From Campylobacter concisus (GTDB lineage Bacteria; Campylobacterota; Campylobacteria; Campylobacterales; Campylobacteraceae), in assembly GCF_002165775.1 (NCBI RefSeq), contig NZ_NDYP01000002.1, positions 62,001 through 126,000 of the forward strand: a DNA stretch of 64,000 nucleotides, written 5' to 3'. The notes below the pieces were generated by a model. It was not told the DNA's origin. It did no database searches and was given only the letters and a program-made list of their open reading frames with translations. A program made the translations under genes and the position numbers. Of the stretch, positions 53,035 to 60,598 are shown piece by piece (position 1 is the stretch's first letter; each line of letters opens with the position of its first letter).

Positions 53035-53075
53035 AATAAGCATAATATTAATAAAATTATCCGTATAGTAAATTT
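53035..53075 (+). promoter_or_regulatory. Shared promoter/operator motif, copy 2
   Basis: Second copy of the AATAAGCATAAT block described at 52416. It lies about 50 bases before a broken small ORF and 240 bases before the intact TM2 gene. Confidence 0.5.
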
Positions 53076-53092
53076 ATCTCAAAAGTAAAATA

Positions 53093-53253
53093 ATGACCAC
53101 GTTTAAGGTATATGCCTTCGGGTCGATAGGGATGCTTTTGCTGGTTTTTAACGGACTTAAAGCTGAACGGACGAATTCGACGTAGTTGGCTCGATAGTCG
53201 CGGCCGTCGGTGTGGCGATACTGCTTTACGGCTTTCATATCAGATACAAATAG
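53093..53253 (+). pseudogene. Frameshifted small two-helix membrane protein
   Basis: Reading from ATG 53093 gives MTTFKVYAFGSIGMLLLVFN and a short stretch to TAG near 53183. A second frame then continues as DVVGSIVAAVGVAILLYGFH and IRYK before TAG at 53251-53253, with no start of its own. One indel near 53175 would join them into a protein of about 53 residues with two membrane helices. It is directly upstream of the second TM2 gene. Confidence 0.5.
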
Positions 53254-53287
53254 TTTTACAAATGAATTTTTAATGAGAAAGGATGAA

Positions 53288-53740
53288 ATGGACGGTAGTT
53301 TTTTATTGATGCTTAAAGGTAGGGTGTCGGATATAAGTCTGATAGTAATCAAAGATAGAATACAGAAGTTGGAGGCAAAAGGTATAAAATTCGATATATC
53401 GCCTACTTTGGCTAGGCTCAAATTTCCCGTAACGGGCTTATTGCTCGGCTTATTTATAGGATGCATTGGTGCGGACAGATTTTACAAAGGCGATAAGAAT
53501 CTTGCAATAAATAAGCTAAGCTATTTTATCGTAGCGATCGTGTTTACCATACTAGGCATATATCATAGCAGCGAAAGTGAAATTACTTTTTCTTTTATAC
53601 TATACCTTATTGTTTCTATTTGGTGTTTGGCCGATATTCTCCCAGTATTTTTCGGTATCAAAAAAGATAACTTCGACAAAATAATGCAAGCTTTGGACGA
53701 TTATGAAAACAAAGACGTGAATTTAACTCAGAAAGGATAA
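53288..53740 (+). CDS. TM2-domain membrane protein (second copy)
   Basis: A 150-residue paralogue of the protein at 51931: N-terminal polar segment (SDISLIVIKDRIQKLEAKG), TM2 core PVTGLLLGLFIGCIGADRFYKGD, three further helices, and an acidic C-terminus. AAAGGA four bases ahead of ATG 53288 decides the start; longer readings run into the broken gene upstream. It ends one base before the first DUF1566 gene, so the two are co-transcribed. The link between a TM2 membrane protein and a variable exported protein may be functional. Confidence 0.83.
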   Translation: MDGSFLLMLKGRVSDISLIVIKDRIQKLEAKGIKFDISPTLARLKFPVTGLLLGLFIGCIGADRFYKGDKNLAINKLSYFIVAIVFTILGIYHSSESEITFSFILYLIVSIWCLADILPVFFGIKKDNFDKIMQALDDYENKDVNLTQKG

Positions 53741-53741
53741 A

Positions 53742-54272
53742 ATGAAGAAAATTTGCTTTATGCTTGCACTTTTGCTGTGCAGTAGCTCCGCATTTGATTT
53801 TAACCCAGTAATATTGATTAAAAGGGCATTGAGCTCAGACTTTACTACTAACAAAAAGGCACCAGGGATCACAGCCGGGTTTGGCAGAGATGACCGTTTG
53901 GGGGTTGTTAGAGATGATATATATAAGCTGATGTGGCAAGACGGTGAGGAGATATTTAAAGGCGATTACGACGAGGCGGTAAAATACTGCAAAAATTTAA
54001 ATTTTGCCGGTTTTGATGACTGGCGTTTGCCTACGATAAATGAGCTTTTAAGCATCACGGACGATACTAGGGTTGATCCTGCCATAAACAAAGCTTTTAA
54101 AAACATCGCATACGAGACGAACGATAAAGGTGAGAAAAATTACTTGTACTGGAGCTCTACCAAAAATGCCGGCTACCAGTCTCATGCGTGGATGGCGTAT
54201 TTCTGGGGTGGTAGCGACTTCTTGGCCGGCGTTTCTGATCGCGGCTTCGTGCGGTGCGTACGGCAGTATTGA
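53742..54272 (+). CDS. DUF1566 exported protein 1, with DGR-like variable tail
   Basis: A 176-residue exported protein: signal peptide KKICFMLALLLCSSSAF, then the DUF1566 (Lcl C-terminal, C-type-lectin/FGE-like) domain with LMWQDGEE, YCKNLNFAGFDDWRLPTINE, YWSSTKNA, WMAYFWGG and a final RGFVRCVRQY. Proteins of this fold are common targets of diversity-generating retroelements, in which the C-terminal 30-50 residues are rewritten. Comparison with the paralogue at 54794 shows that pattern in codons 54147-54260 (see findings). It probably displays a variable binding surface. It is co-transcribed with the TM2 gene. AAAGGA precedes the ATG. Confidence 0.88.
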   Translation: MKKICFMLALLLCSSSAFDFNPVILIKRALSSDFTTNKKAPGITAGFGRDDRLGVVRDDIYKLMWQDGEEIFKGDYDEAVKYCKNLNFAGFDDWRLPTINELLSITDDTRVDPAINKAFKNIAYETNDKGEKNYLYWSSTKNAGYQSHAWMAYFWGGSDFLAGVSDRGFVRCVRQY

Positions 54273-54793
54273 TTTTTGAAAGGACTTTAAAGAGTTGCTA
54301 TACGAAAATTTGCCTATATGTAGAGCTTCTATGAGACTTTGCGTTTATTTGGAAGATGGGGTCATGGGCTTAGTGCTATCACACCGTTAGAGACTATCTT
54401 AGAAGCTGCGCTAGGGAGACGTGATTTTTACGCTAAGCGTATAGATAAAGATAGGCCGTTTGAAATTTTAAACTAGTCAGTTTTTGCCAACTAAGAGCTA
54501 ACTGTTTAGGGCTTGATTTCTTACGATATATCATAAGAGATAGATATGTGCTAGTAAGAAACAAAGTGGTGAAAAACTATAAATTTAAAAACTTCGTATC
54601 TAAATAAATACGAAAAAAGAAAGGAAAAATGGATAAAAAAGAGATAGATAAATTTTTTAGCCATTCAAGCTTCGTTTCTAGCTCATATAAAATTGGCTAA
54701 CTCGTATAGGCCAAGGCAAAAGGTGGCTTTGATAAACGAAAGCCGAGAAAATATCCAAGCGATATATAACTTTAGAAAGTAAAAGGAATATGG
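54273..54793 (+). pseudogene. 521-base gap with two decayed ORFs between the DUF1566 genes
   Basis: From about 54290 one frame reads ELLYENLPICRASMRLCVYL and stops; a neighbouring frame resumes as GHGLSAITPLETILEAALG with a tail ending PFEILN and TAG near 54477. Neither is recognised. From ATG 54629 (AAGG upstream) MDKKEIDKFFSH runs into a stop, while a shifted frame continues IQASFLAHIKLANSYRPRQK to TAA at 54780-54782, so one indel near 54660 splits a protein of about 50 residues. No template repeat or reverse transcriptase fragment was found here. Confidence 0.5.
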
Positions 54794-55252
54794 ATGAAAA
54801 AATGCATAACTATATCTTTGCTACTTTGCGGTTTGCTTCACGCAGAGGCGCTAAGCCCTGAGTGCTACCGAGATAACGATAAAAACGTAGTGATATGTAG
54901 CGAAAAAAAGCTAGGAAGACTAATGTGGCAAGATGAAAAGCAAAACTTTGAAGGAACGTGGGAGCAGGCACAGGAGTATTGCAAACTAGTAAATCTAGCC
55001 GGATACAAAGACTGGAGGCTACCTACGAGAGTGGAGCTACTAAGCATAGTGGATAAGAGTAGATATAAAACCACTCTAAATATGGCTTTTAAATACATAG
55101 CAGACGCCGACTATCTATCTCACTTTTACTGGAGCTCTACAAAAAGTGCCGACGTCTCGTCTTTTGCGTGGTATGTGTATTTCGCGACTGGCGTCGTCGG
55201 CTGGGACGACGTTTCTGGACGCTCCTTCGTGCGGTGCGTCCGAGAGGATTAA
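54794..55252 (+). CDS. DUF1566 exported protein 2, with DGR-like variable tail
   Basis: A 152-residue paralogue of the protein at 53742: signal peptide CITISLLLCGLLHAEA, then GRLMWQDEKQNF, YCKLVNLAGYKDWRLPTRVE, FYWSSTKSA, WYVYFATG and a final RSFVRCVRED. Before the YWSST motif the two genes differ at many synonymous sites; after it, framework codons are identical in sequence and the intervening codons vary at bases 1 and 2. AAAGGA lies six bases before the ATG. A terminator-like hairpin follows at 55308. Confidence 0.88.
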   Translation: MKKCITISLLLCGLLHAEALSPECYRDNDKNVVICSEKKLGRLMWQDEKQNFEGTWEQAQEYCKLVNLAGYKDWRLPTRVELLSIVDKSRYKTTLNMAFKYIADADYLSHFYWSSTKSADVSSFAWYVYFATGVVGWDDVSGRSFVRCVRED

Positions 55253-55307
55253 TTTATGAAAATTTTAGGAAATTTGGACTTAACGGTAGCGCTTTGAAAA
55301 GCCTTTT

Positions 55308-55329
55308 GCTCCCATTGTGGGAGCTTTTT
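55308..55329 (+). terminator. Intrinsic terminator between DUF1566 gene 2 and mcrB
   Basis: GCTCCCA (55308-55314) and TGGGAGC (55318-55324) with a 3-base loop, followed by TTTTT. mcrB starts 19 bases later, so its promoter must lie within or before this hairpin or depend on read-through. Confidence 0.78.
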
Positions 55330-55347
55330 AAAATTTAGGAGAATAAA

Positions 55348-57003
55348 ATGAGTAACTTTACAGCTGAGCAGATAATAAAAATAAACGAAATTTTTAGTAG
55401 AGTTGTCGACTGTAAGGGAAATTTGAAAGTGTTTAATGGGGCGTGGGATAAAATCAAAGACTCCGTAGCAATATGCGTAGAGGATAATAAAAACAAAGAC
55501 AAGCCCAAAGCTTTTGATGAAAATAAGCTAAACAGCTCAAACCCAATATATAAAAACAAAATCATTGAGTACTATAATGGTAAAAATAATGGAGCGATAC
55601 TGGACATATGTATAAAAGGCAATATAATCGACTACAAGAATATCAACGATATAAAATTTACTATAGGGGATATACAGAAAGAACCTATTGACACACATTT
55701 TTCTTCATTATTGTATAAATTTGATATTCTTGAAAAAGAGGATTTTGCTATTCTTTATGGTGCTTTTTACGATGTATTGGCAATTTGCGGCTACGACTTT
55801 AATTCAAGTGATAATCATACGATACTTTATCTAAACATTTTTCAAAGATTAATTGATTACTTCAAGGACGGCAAAATAAATTTTGACGTAAAGGACGGTA
55901 ATGTAAAACAAATAGACAATATTTTGGCTGAAAAATTAAAAGAAATCTACGAGATAAATAAGCTATTTTGCAAGATTAAAACAAGTCAAAATTTATACAA
56001 TCTAAATGATGATGAAAAATTAATTTTTAAGAAATATGGATATTTAGTAAAAGTTGCCGTTTTTGTCACATCAATAGAAAAGTGTCCTAAAAATATGATT
56101 TTCTACGGTGCGCCTGGAACCGGCAAGACGAAATTCGTAAAAGACTGCCTTGATATTTTAGATCCAAACCGCGCTAGAACCGAGTGGGTACAGTTTCATA
56201 GCGGTTTTGAATACGAGGATTTTATAGACGGCATAAAACCGGTCGGCATACAAAACGGAAATTTAAATTTAGCTTTGACAAACGGCGTATTTAAAGAATT
56301 TTGCTTAAAAGCGGCGCAAAATAAAAAAGAAAATTTCTTTTTTATGGTCGATGAGATAAATAGAGCCGACATAGCAGCGGTATTTGGCGAGACATTATCA
56401 CTTTTGGAGGAGAATTACCGAGGTGAAAGCATAAAGACTAAAAATTATACGCTTAGTAAGCAGGAGTTTTCTATACCAAGCAACATATATTTCATAGGTA
56501 TGATGAACGATGTGGATAAGAGCATCGACTGCTTTGATCTGGCTCTTAGAAGGCGCTTTGCGTGGGTCTTGATGGAGTGTAATTATGAGGTTGTAGAAAA
56601 TGCAACGGATGAAGCTTACAAGACAAAATGTGAAAGTTTAAATAACTACATCACCAGCGATCTCAAATATTTAGTCGAATACGAAGATGAAACTAGGGTA
56701 AAAATAAAATCCGTTCAGTCTTATAATGATGCCGAAAACAGAGATGATGCTTATAATAAATTATTCTCAAATGCATCTAACCAAGAAAAGGATAAGAAAA
56801 GATACGAAAAAACTAGTGGTTTAAATTTAGGTAGAGCTTATGAGATTGGGCATTCGTATTTTCTAAAAAAAGAAACGACGGATGAGAAAGAAATCTGGGC
56901 TAGGCATATAGAACCGATCTTACGTGAATATATCAGAACGCAGTTTGGCGACGGCGAAGTAGAGAAAAAGCTAGAGACAGCTAAGAAAATTTTCGTGGGC
57001 TAA
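55348..57003 (+). CDS. mcrB: McrB-type AAA+ GTPase of a modification-dependent restriction system
   Basis: A 551-residue McrB-like motor. The first 230 residues are a recognition domain of unknown type (no match seen to the classical EcoKMcrBC DUF3578). The AAA+ core has Walker A MIFYGAPGTGKTKF (about 250-263), FHSGFEYEDFIDGIKP, Walker B FFMVDEINRADIAAVFGE, and the McrB signature MMNDVDKSIDCFDLALRRRF. It moves on DNA using GTP and cleaves through McrC when methylated sites are present. mcrC starts four bases after its stop. AGGAG lies eight bases ahead of the ATG. Confidence 0.92.
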   Translation: MSNFTAEQIIKINEIFSRVVDCKGNLKVFNGAWDKIKDSVAICVEDNKNKDKPKAFDENKLNSSNPIYKNKIIEYYNGKNNGAILDICIKGNIIDYKNINDIKFTIGDIQKEPIDTHFSSLLYKFDILEKEDFAILYGAFYDVLAICGYDFNSSDNHTILYLNIFQRLIDYFKDGKINFDVKDGNVKQIDNILAEKLKEIYEINKLFCKIKTSQNLYNLNDDEKLIFKKYGYLVKVAVFVTSIEKCPKNMIFYGAPGTGKTKFVKDCLDILDPNRARTEWVQFHSGFEYEDFIDGIKPVGIQNGNLNLALTNGVFKEFCLKAAQNKKENFFFMVDEINRADIAAVFGETLSLLEENYRGESIKTKNYTLSKQEFSIPSNIYFIGMMNDVDKSIDCFDLALRRRFAWVLMECNYEVVENATDEAYKTKCESLNNYITSDLKYLVEYEDETRVKIKSVQSYNDAENRDDAYNKLFSNASNQEKDKKRYEKTSGLNLGRAYEIGHSYFLKKETTDEKEIWARHIEPILREYIRTQFGDGEVEKKLETAKKIFVG

Positions 57004-57007
57004 TGCG

Positions 57008-58261
57008 ATGTTTGAAGATAATAGCCCCTGCGATAGCGTAACGCATCAAAAAGAAATCACCTTTGATGAGCTGGCAAAAGGCAAGACGGATGTAATCTTT
57101 TTAAACGGACGGCACGATAAATTTAAACCCAAGATAAAAGACGACAAAGATGCGCACTATATTTTAAGAAAGTGCGAGAATGGCGGTTTTAAATTCGGCA
57201 ACTATATAGGCCGTTTTACCTTTGAGGGGCAAGAGTATGTCATAAACTCGCACTTTGGCAAAGAACTAGAAGCCGAGCTTTTAAAAACTATCGACTCGGC
57301 GTTTTTTAGCTCTGGCAGTAGCGTCGCCGAGATAAATGGCGAGATCCCTATGGACCACATCCTTTACGCCTCGTTTATCAGCCGCTTAAAGCTAGCCAAG
57401 CTAAGCGGCTTCCCAAGCGTTTATAAAAAGATTCTTTTTAGAGACTACGGCCTACACGGAAGCCTTGACGTTAAAAATTTCATCAAAAAAGATCAGCCCT
57501 TTACGGGTAAAATTTCAAGCTGCAAAAGCTCGCGAGTGCCTGACGAAGTGGTCGCAAGGGTGCTTTTAAAAGCTTACGATATCTTGGTTAGAAAAAACCC
57601 TAAATTCGCACTTTATGACAAAGAAATAAGGAATTTTTTGATAGCCAATGCTAACGGCGAGATGAAAAGTATCAGAGATATAGATGCGGCTTTGAACTCA
57701 AAATCCGTGATGAACGAGCTTTATAAAGACTACAAAATTGCTCTTCAAATCGCTAGGATTATCATTTTGCAAGATTCAAGATACACTAGCAAAAATGCCG
57801 TCAAAAATCTAAAATTTGGTTATTTACTGTATGCACCAAATCTCTTTGAGCTTTACGTTGAAAGTCTCATAAGAAGCGTATTAGGCGAATTTGGTGGTAA
57901 ATTTAGGCTAGAAACTCAGTATAAAATTCCAGGCTCAAATTTGAGACCTGATTTTGCGATAAAAGATGAAGAAGGGAAAATTTTAGCTGTTTTGGATGCT
58001 AAATATAGGCATTTTTGTAATGCCAATTTAGGTGAAACTGATTGCAAGAATTTGCTACAAATAAAAAGATATACAAAGAAAGCTGGTTCAAACACCGGAA
58101 TTCTAATCTATGCCAAAAGTAACGTCTTTAATGGGTTAGGAATCATAAGACATAGTTCTGAAAACAAAATTTTTATATTCAGTGTATTAAGAAATGATAA
58201 TAAAACATTTGCTGACAAATTTAAAAAGTATCTTAAGAAGATTTTAGAAACTATAAAATAA
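57008..58261 (+). CDS. mcrC: McrC nuclease subunit
   Basis: A 417-residue partner of McrB. The N-terminal part (RFTFEGQEYVINSHFG) matches the McrC finger/OB region, and the C-terminal PD-(D/E)xK nuclease has LRPDFAI with the downstream DAKYRHF, giving the Asp...Asp-x-Lys active site. The protein appears full length. It follows mcrB by four bases and ends before a pseudogene. Composition shifts along the gene: the first 800 bases are richer in GC than the last 400. Confidence 0.9.
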   Translation: MFEDNSPCDSVTHQKEITFDELAKGKTDVIFLNGRHDKFKPKIKDDKDAHYILRKCENGGFKFGNYIGRFTFEGQEYVINSHFGKELEAELLKTIDSAFFSSGSSVAEINGEIPMDHILYASFISRLKLAKLSGFPSVYKKILFRDYGLHGSLDVKNFIKKDQPFTGKISSCKSSRVPDEVVARVLLKAYDILVRKNPKFALYDKEIRNFLIANANGEMKSIRDIDAALNSKSVMNELYKDYKIALQIARIIILQDSRYTSKNAVKNLKFGYLLYAPNLFELYVESLIRSVLGEFGGKFRLETQYKIPGSNLRPDFAIKDEEGKILAVLDAKYRHFCNANLGETDCKNLLQIKRYTKKAGSNTGILIYAKSNVFNGLGIIRHSSENKIFIFSVLRNDNKTFADKFKKYLKKILETIK

Positions 58262-58271
58262 AAGAGATAAT

Positions 58272-58524
58272 GTGAAAAACATTATAAAGGTTGTAGCGTT
58301 TATGACTATAAGCTTGTTGGATGCAAAAGCTACTTTGTCCATAGAAGGATATATGGCAAAGATGTTCTTTTAAAAGAAAAAAGATGGCAACACTGTCTAT
58401 GTGGCAAATGATGTACAAACAAGCTAGTAGAGGGTATACATAAAAGGACTCATTTAATCTATTTGGGTCAAATTTAAACTACGATCCGCTACTTTCAAAG
58501 TCTATACAAGCTAGAGTACTTTGA
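58272..58524 (+). pseudogene. Decayed exported-protein gene
   Basis: A GTG at 58272 opens KNIIKVVAFMTISLLDAKAT, a signal peptide, but stops after 34 codons. Shifted frames continue as KKDGNTVYVANDVQTS and then KDSFNLFGSNLNYDPLLSKS, each ended by a stop. At least two indels or nonsense changes are needed to explain it. It may derive from a relative of the exported protein at 50821, but the match is not clear. Confidence 0.6.
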
Positions 58525-58600
58525 AACAAGCAAGTCAAAATAGGACTTAGATTTTTAAAAGAATGTAGGCTGTCTCTCTTGCATTAGAAAGCCTCGCAGA

Positions 58601-58636
58601 GCCCAAGGGTTTAGAGTTCTCTAAACCCATTTGGGC
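58601..58636. promoter_or_regulatory. Long inverted repeat upstream of the relaxase gene (terminator or oriT candidate)
   Basis: GCCCAAGGGTTTAGAG (58601-58616) pairs with CTCTAAACCCATTTGGGC (58619-58636) with small bulges. No T-run follows directly. It lies 80 bases before the relaxase ATG, where mobilisation origins often occur; no conserved MobV nic sequence is recognisable. Confidence 0.5.
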
Positions 58637-58715
58637 ATTAAATGGTTAAAACCTACTCTTTTTAACAAAATACATATAATTAATAGTAATTAGATCATAG
58701 TTTTTGGAGAGTAAG

Positions 58716-59948
58716 ATGTTTAAAGACCAACAAGCAAATATAACATTTGAACTAGCAAGTGAGCACCTGAATGCTCATAACAGTAGAGAAAACCGACCAA
58801 AATATCTCATGCCGGGATACTACTTAAATGAAAATTTTTGCGTATCTAAGCCAGTGGAGTATATAAGGCTAAACGAGCTTAGTTTTGATGAGCTGTGGCA
58901 AAAAAGAAGAGATGAGATGAAGAGTGAAGTGGTGCGTAATGGCAAAACAAAGCTGGTGGATATAGAAAGGGGCAAAAAACCACTCAAGCAAAACTGTCAC
59001 TATGAGTGCGTCATAGGGCTAAATGAGCATACAAGTGTTTCAAGCCTGCTACGCTCCATAAAGGCAGTAGGAGAAATTTTAAACATAGAGCCCATAAATG
59101 TCTATATACATAGCGATGAGGGCCATCTTTTAAGAAAGCGTGATAGTAAAGAGATATATCCACTCTTTCGTGATGAAAATGGTAAGCTAGGTGGTACGTA
59201 TGTGACTGATACAGACGGCAGAGCATACTACATACATATCAAAGAAAACAAAAAAGGCGAACAGTACTATGAAAAAGGAGCGGAGCTAAGATATGATGAG
59301 TTTGAGCCTATGTTTCAAAGGCATGCACACGTAGAGTGGAACACTCTAGTATCTAGCAGAAACCAGATGCAAAGGTTTAAAAGATACAGTGCTGATGCAA
59401 ATTTAGATGCTAAGACTGTTTTTAAAAATGTATATAACACAAATGCTGAAATTTTAGGTATGAAAAAAGGCAGTGGCAACAGCAAACACAAAAAACTAAA
59501 AGAGTTTAGAGTGGCTAGTGAAAACGAAAAGCTAGCTAGTCAGATAGAAGAGCTAAAAAGTCTAGTAGAGCAAAAGGAAGCTCAGATGCAAAGCGCCTTT
59601 GAAACTGAGGTAAAGCAAAGGGATAAGATAAGAGAGCTGGCTATACAAAACGAAGGGCTGAAATCTGAGATAAAGGAGCGTATAGAACTATACGCTATGA
59701 AGTTACTTGAGCTACTAGATACTAAAGATGAGCTCGCACTAGCAAATGAAACACTTGCCGAGAAAGATATTGAGATAAAAAATTTAATAGATGAGATATC
59801 TTACAAAGATGAAGAGATAATGGCAGCTAGAGAAGAGATAGAACAAATAAAAGAGCAAATGCGTAATATAGAATACAAGCAAGAAGCAAGTATAAAACCT
59901 GCCAATACAAAAGGCAAAAGTCGTGAGGTGTATGAATTTGGGATGTGA
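58716..59948 (+). CDS. MobV/Pre-like relaxase (mobilisation protein)
   Basis: A 410-residue protein with features of the Pre/Mob family: an N-terminal AHNSRENRPKYL resembling motif I (HNxR), then a HYECVIGLNEH strand and INVYIHSDEGH in the position of the HxDExTPH metal motif, and RHAHVEWNTL. The C-terminal 150 residues form a coiled coil (SEIEELKSLVEQKEAQM-like heptads through EEIEQIKEQM). Relaxases nick oriT and pilot the strand. Substitutions in motif III make the family match imperfect. The start at 58716 has GGAGA upstream; a TTG four codons earlier is less likely. Confidence 0.62.
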   Translation: MFKDQQANITFELASEHLNAHNSRENRPKYLMPGYYLNENFCVSKPVEYIRLNELSFDELWQKRRDEMKSEVVRNGKTKLVDIERGKKPLKQNCHYECVIGLNEHTSVSSLLRSIKAVGEILNIEPINVYIHSDEGHLLRKRDSKEIYPLFRDENGKLGGTYVTDTDGRAYYIHIKENKKGEQYYEKGAELRYDEFEPMFQRHAHVEWNTLVSSRNQMQRFKRYSADANLDAKTVFKNVYNTNAEILGMKKGSGNSKHKKLKEFRVASENEKLASQIEELKSLVEQKEAQMQSAFETEVKQRDKIRELAIQNEGLKSEIKERIELYAMKLLELLDTKDELALANETLAEKDIEIKNLIDEISYKDEEIMAAREEIEQIKEQMRNIEYKQEASIKPANTKGKSREVYEFGM

Positions 59949-59987
59949 AATTGACAATAAGTTATCAAATATGATAATATAGCCAAC

Positions 59988-60317
59988 ATGAAAGATCAAT
60001 TATGGAAAATTACATTTTATGATAAGAGTGTTGAAGACGAGACACTATCTTTGCCAGATACGATACTAGCTAATTTACTTAGAGTACTTGAAATGGCAAA
60101 AGAGGTTGGACCAAATTTGGGTAGACCGCATAGTGCTCCTCTTGGAAATGGGCTATTTGAGTTTAGGGCAAAAGGCAAAGAAGGTATTGCAAGAAGTGTC
60201 TTTGTAAATGTTATAAATAAAGAAATAGTGATTTTGCATACGCTCATTAAAAAATCAGACACCATTCCTAAAAAAGATATGAAGATCATTATGCAAAGAG
60301 CAAAGGAGATAAAATGA
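59988..60317 (+). CDS. RelE/HigB-type toxin (Gp49-like family)
   Basis: A 109-residue toxin of the phage-derived Gp49-like/DUF891 family: LWKITFYDKSVEDETL at the N-terminus, LGRPHSAPLGNGLFEFRAKGKEGIARSVF in the core (quoted in part: PHSAPLGNGLFEFR) and ILHTLIKKSDTIPKKDM at the C-terminus. These are mRNA interferases acting on the ribosome. The antitoxin start overlaps its stop (ATGA), the order toxin-first being typical of HigBA. It probably stabilises the element. Confidence 0.88.
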   Translation: MKDQLWKITFYDKSVEDETLSLPDTILANLLRVLEMAKEVGPNLGRPHSAPLGNGLFEFRAKGKEGIARSVFVNVINKEIVILHTLIKKSDTIPKKDMKIIMQRAKEIK

Positions 60318-60598
60318 GACCAACATTTGAGGACTTTAAAGAAAAAGCTCTAAAAAGAAGCGAGGTAAAAAAAGAATACGATAGGCTGGAGATTGAATTT
60401 GAGTTAAAACTAAAGCTTATAAAGATCAGAAAAGCTGCAAATCTAACTCAAGAGGAGATGGCTAGCAGGATGAATACTAGTAAAAGCAACATCTCAAGAT
60501 TAGAGAGCCTAAACTCTAAAATTTCACCAACAATCTCTACTTTAAATGCCTATGCAAATGCTGCGGGATATAGGCTGGATGTAAATTTTGTGCAGTAA
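60314..60598 (+). CDS. HTH antitoxin (HigA-like)
   Basis: A 94-residue XRE-type antitoxin: IRKAANLTQEEMASRMNTSK and SNISRLESLNSKISPTIST form the HTH, followed by LNAYANAAGYRLDVNFV. An N-terminal helix (FKEKALKRSEVKKEYDRLE) is typical of antitoxins paired with Gp49-like toxins. It overlaps the toxin gene by four bases and should bind both toxin and the pair's promoter. Confidence 0.9.
   Translation: MRPTFEDFKEKALKRSEVKKEYDRLEIEFELKLKLIKIRKAANLTQEEMASRMNTSKSNISRLESLNSKISPTISTLNAYANAAGYRLDVNFVQ

Noticed and set aside
53074-53466. Minus-strand ORF of 130 codons antisense to the second TM2 gene
   Set aside because: It overlaps a real plus-strand gene and a plus-strand broken gene, and its sequence has no coding character.
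54273-54793. Template repeat or reverse transcriptase fragment between the two DUF1566 genes
   Set aside because: The framework strings TACTGGAGCTCTAC and TTCGTGCGGTGCGT occur only in the two genes themselves, and no YxDD-type motif was found.
58601-58636. Simple intrinsic terminator
   Set aside because: The stem is good but no U-run follows; listed as an undecided hairpin with oriT as an alternative.
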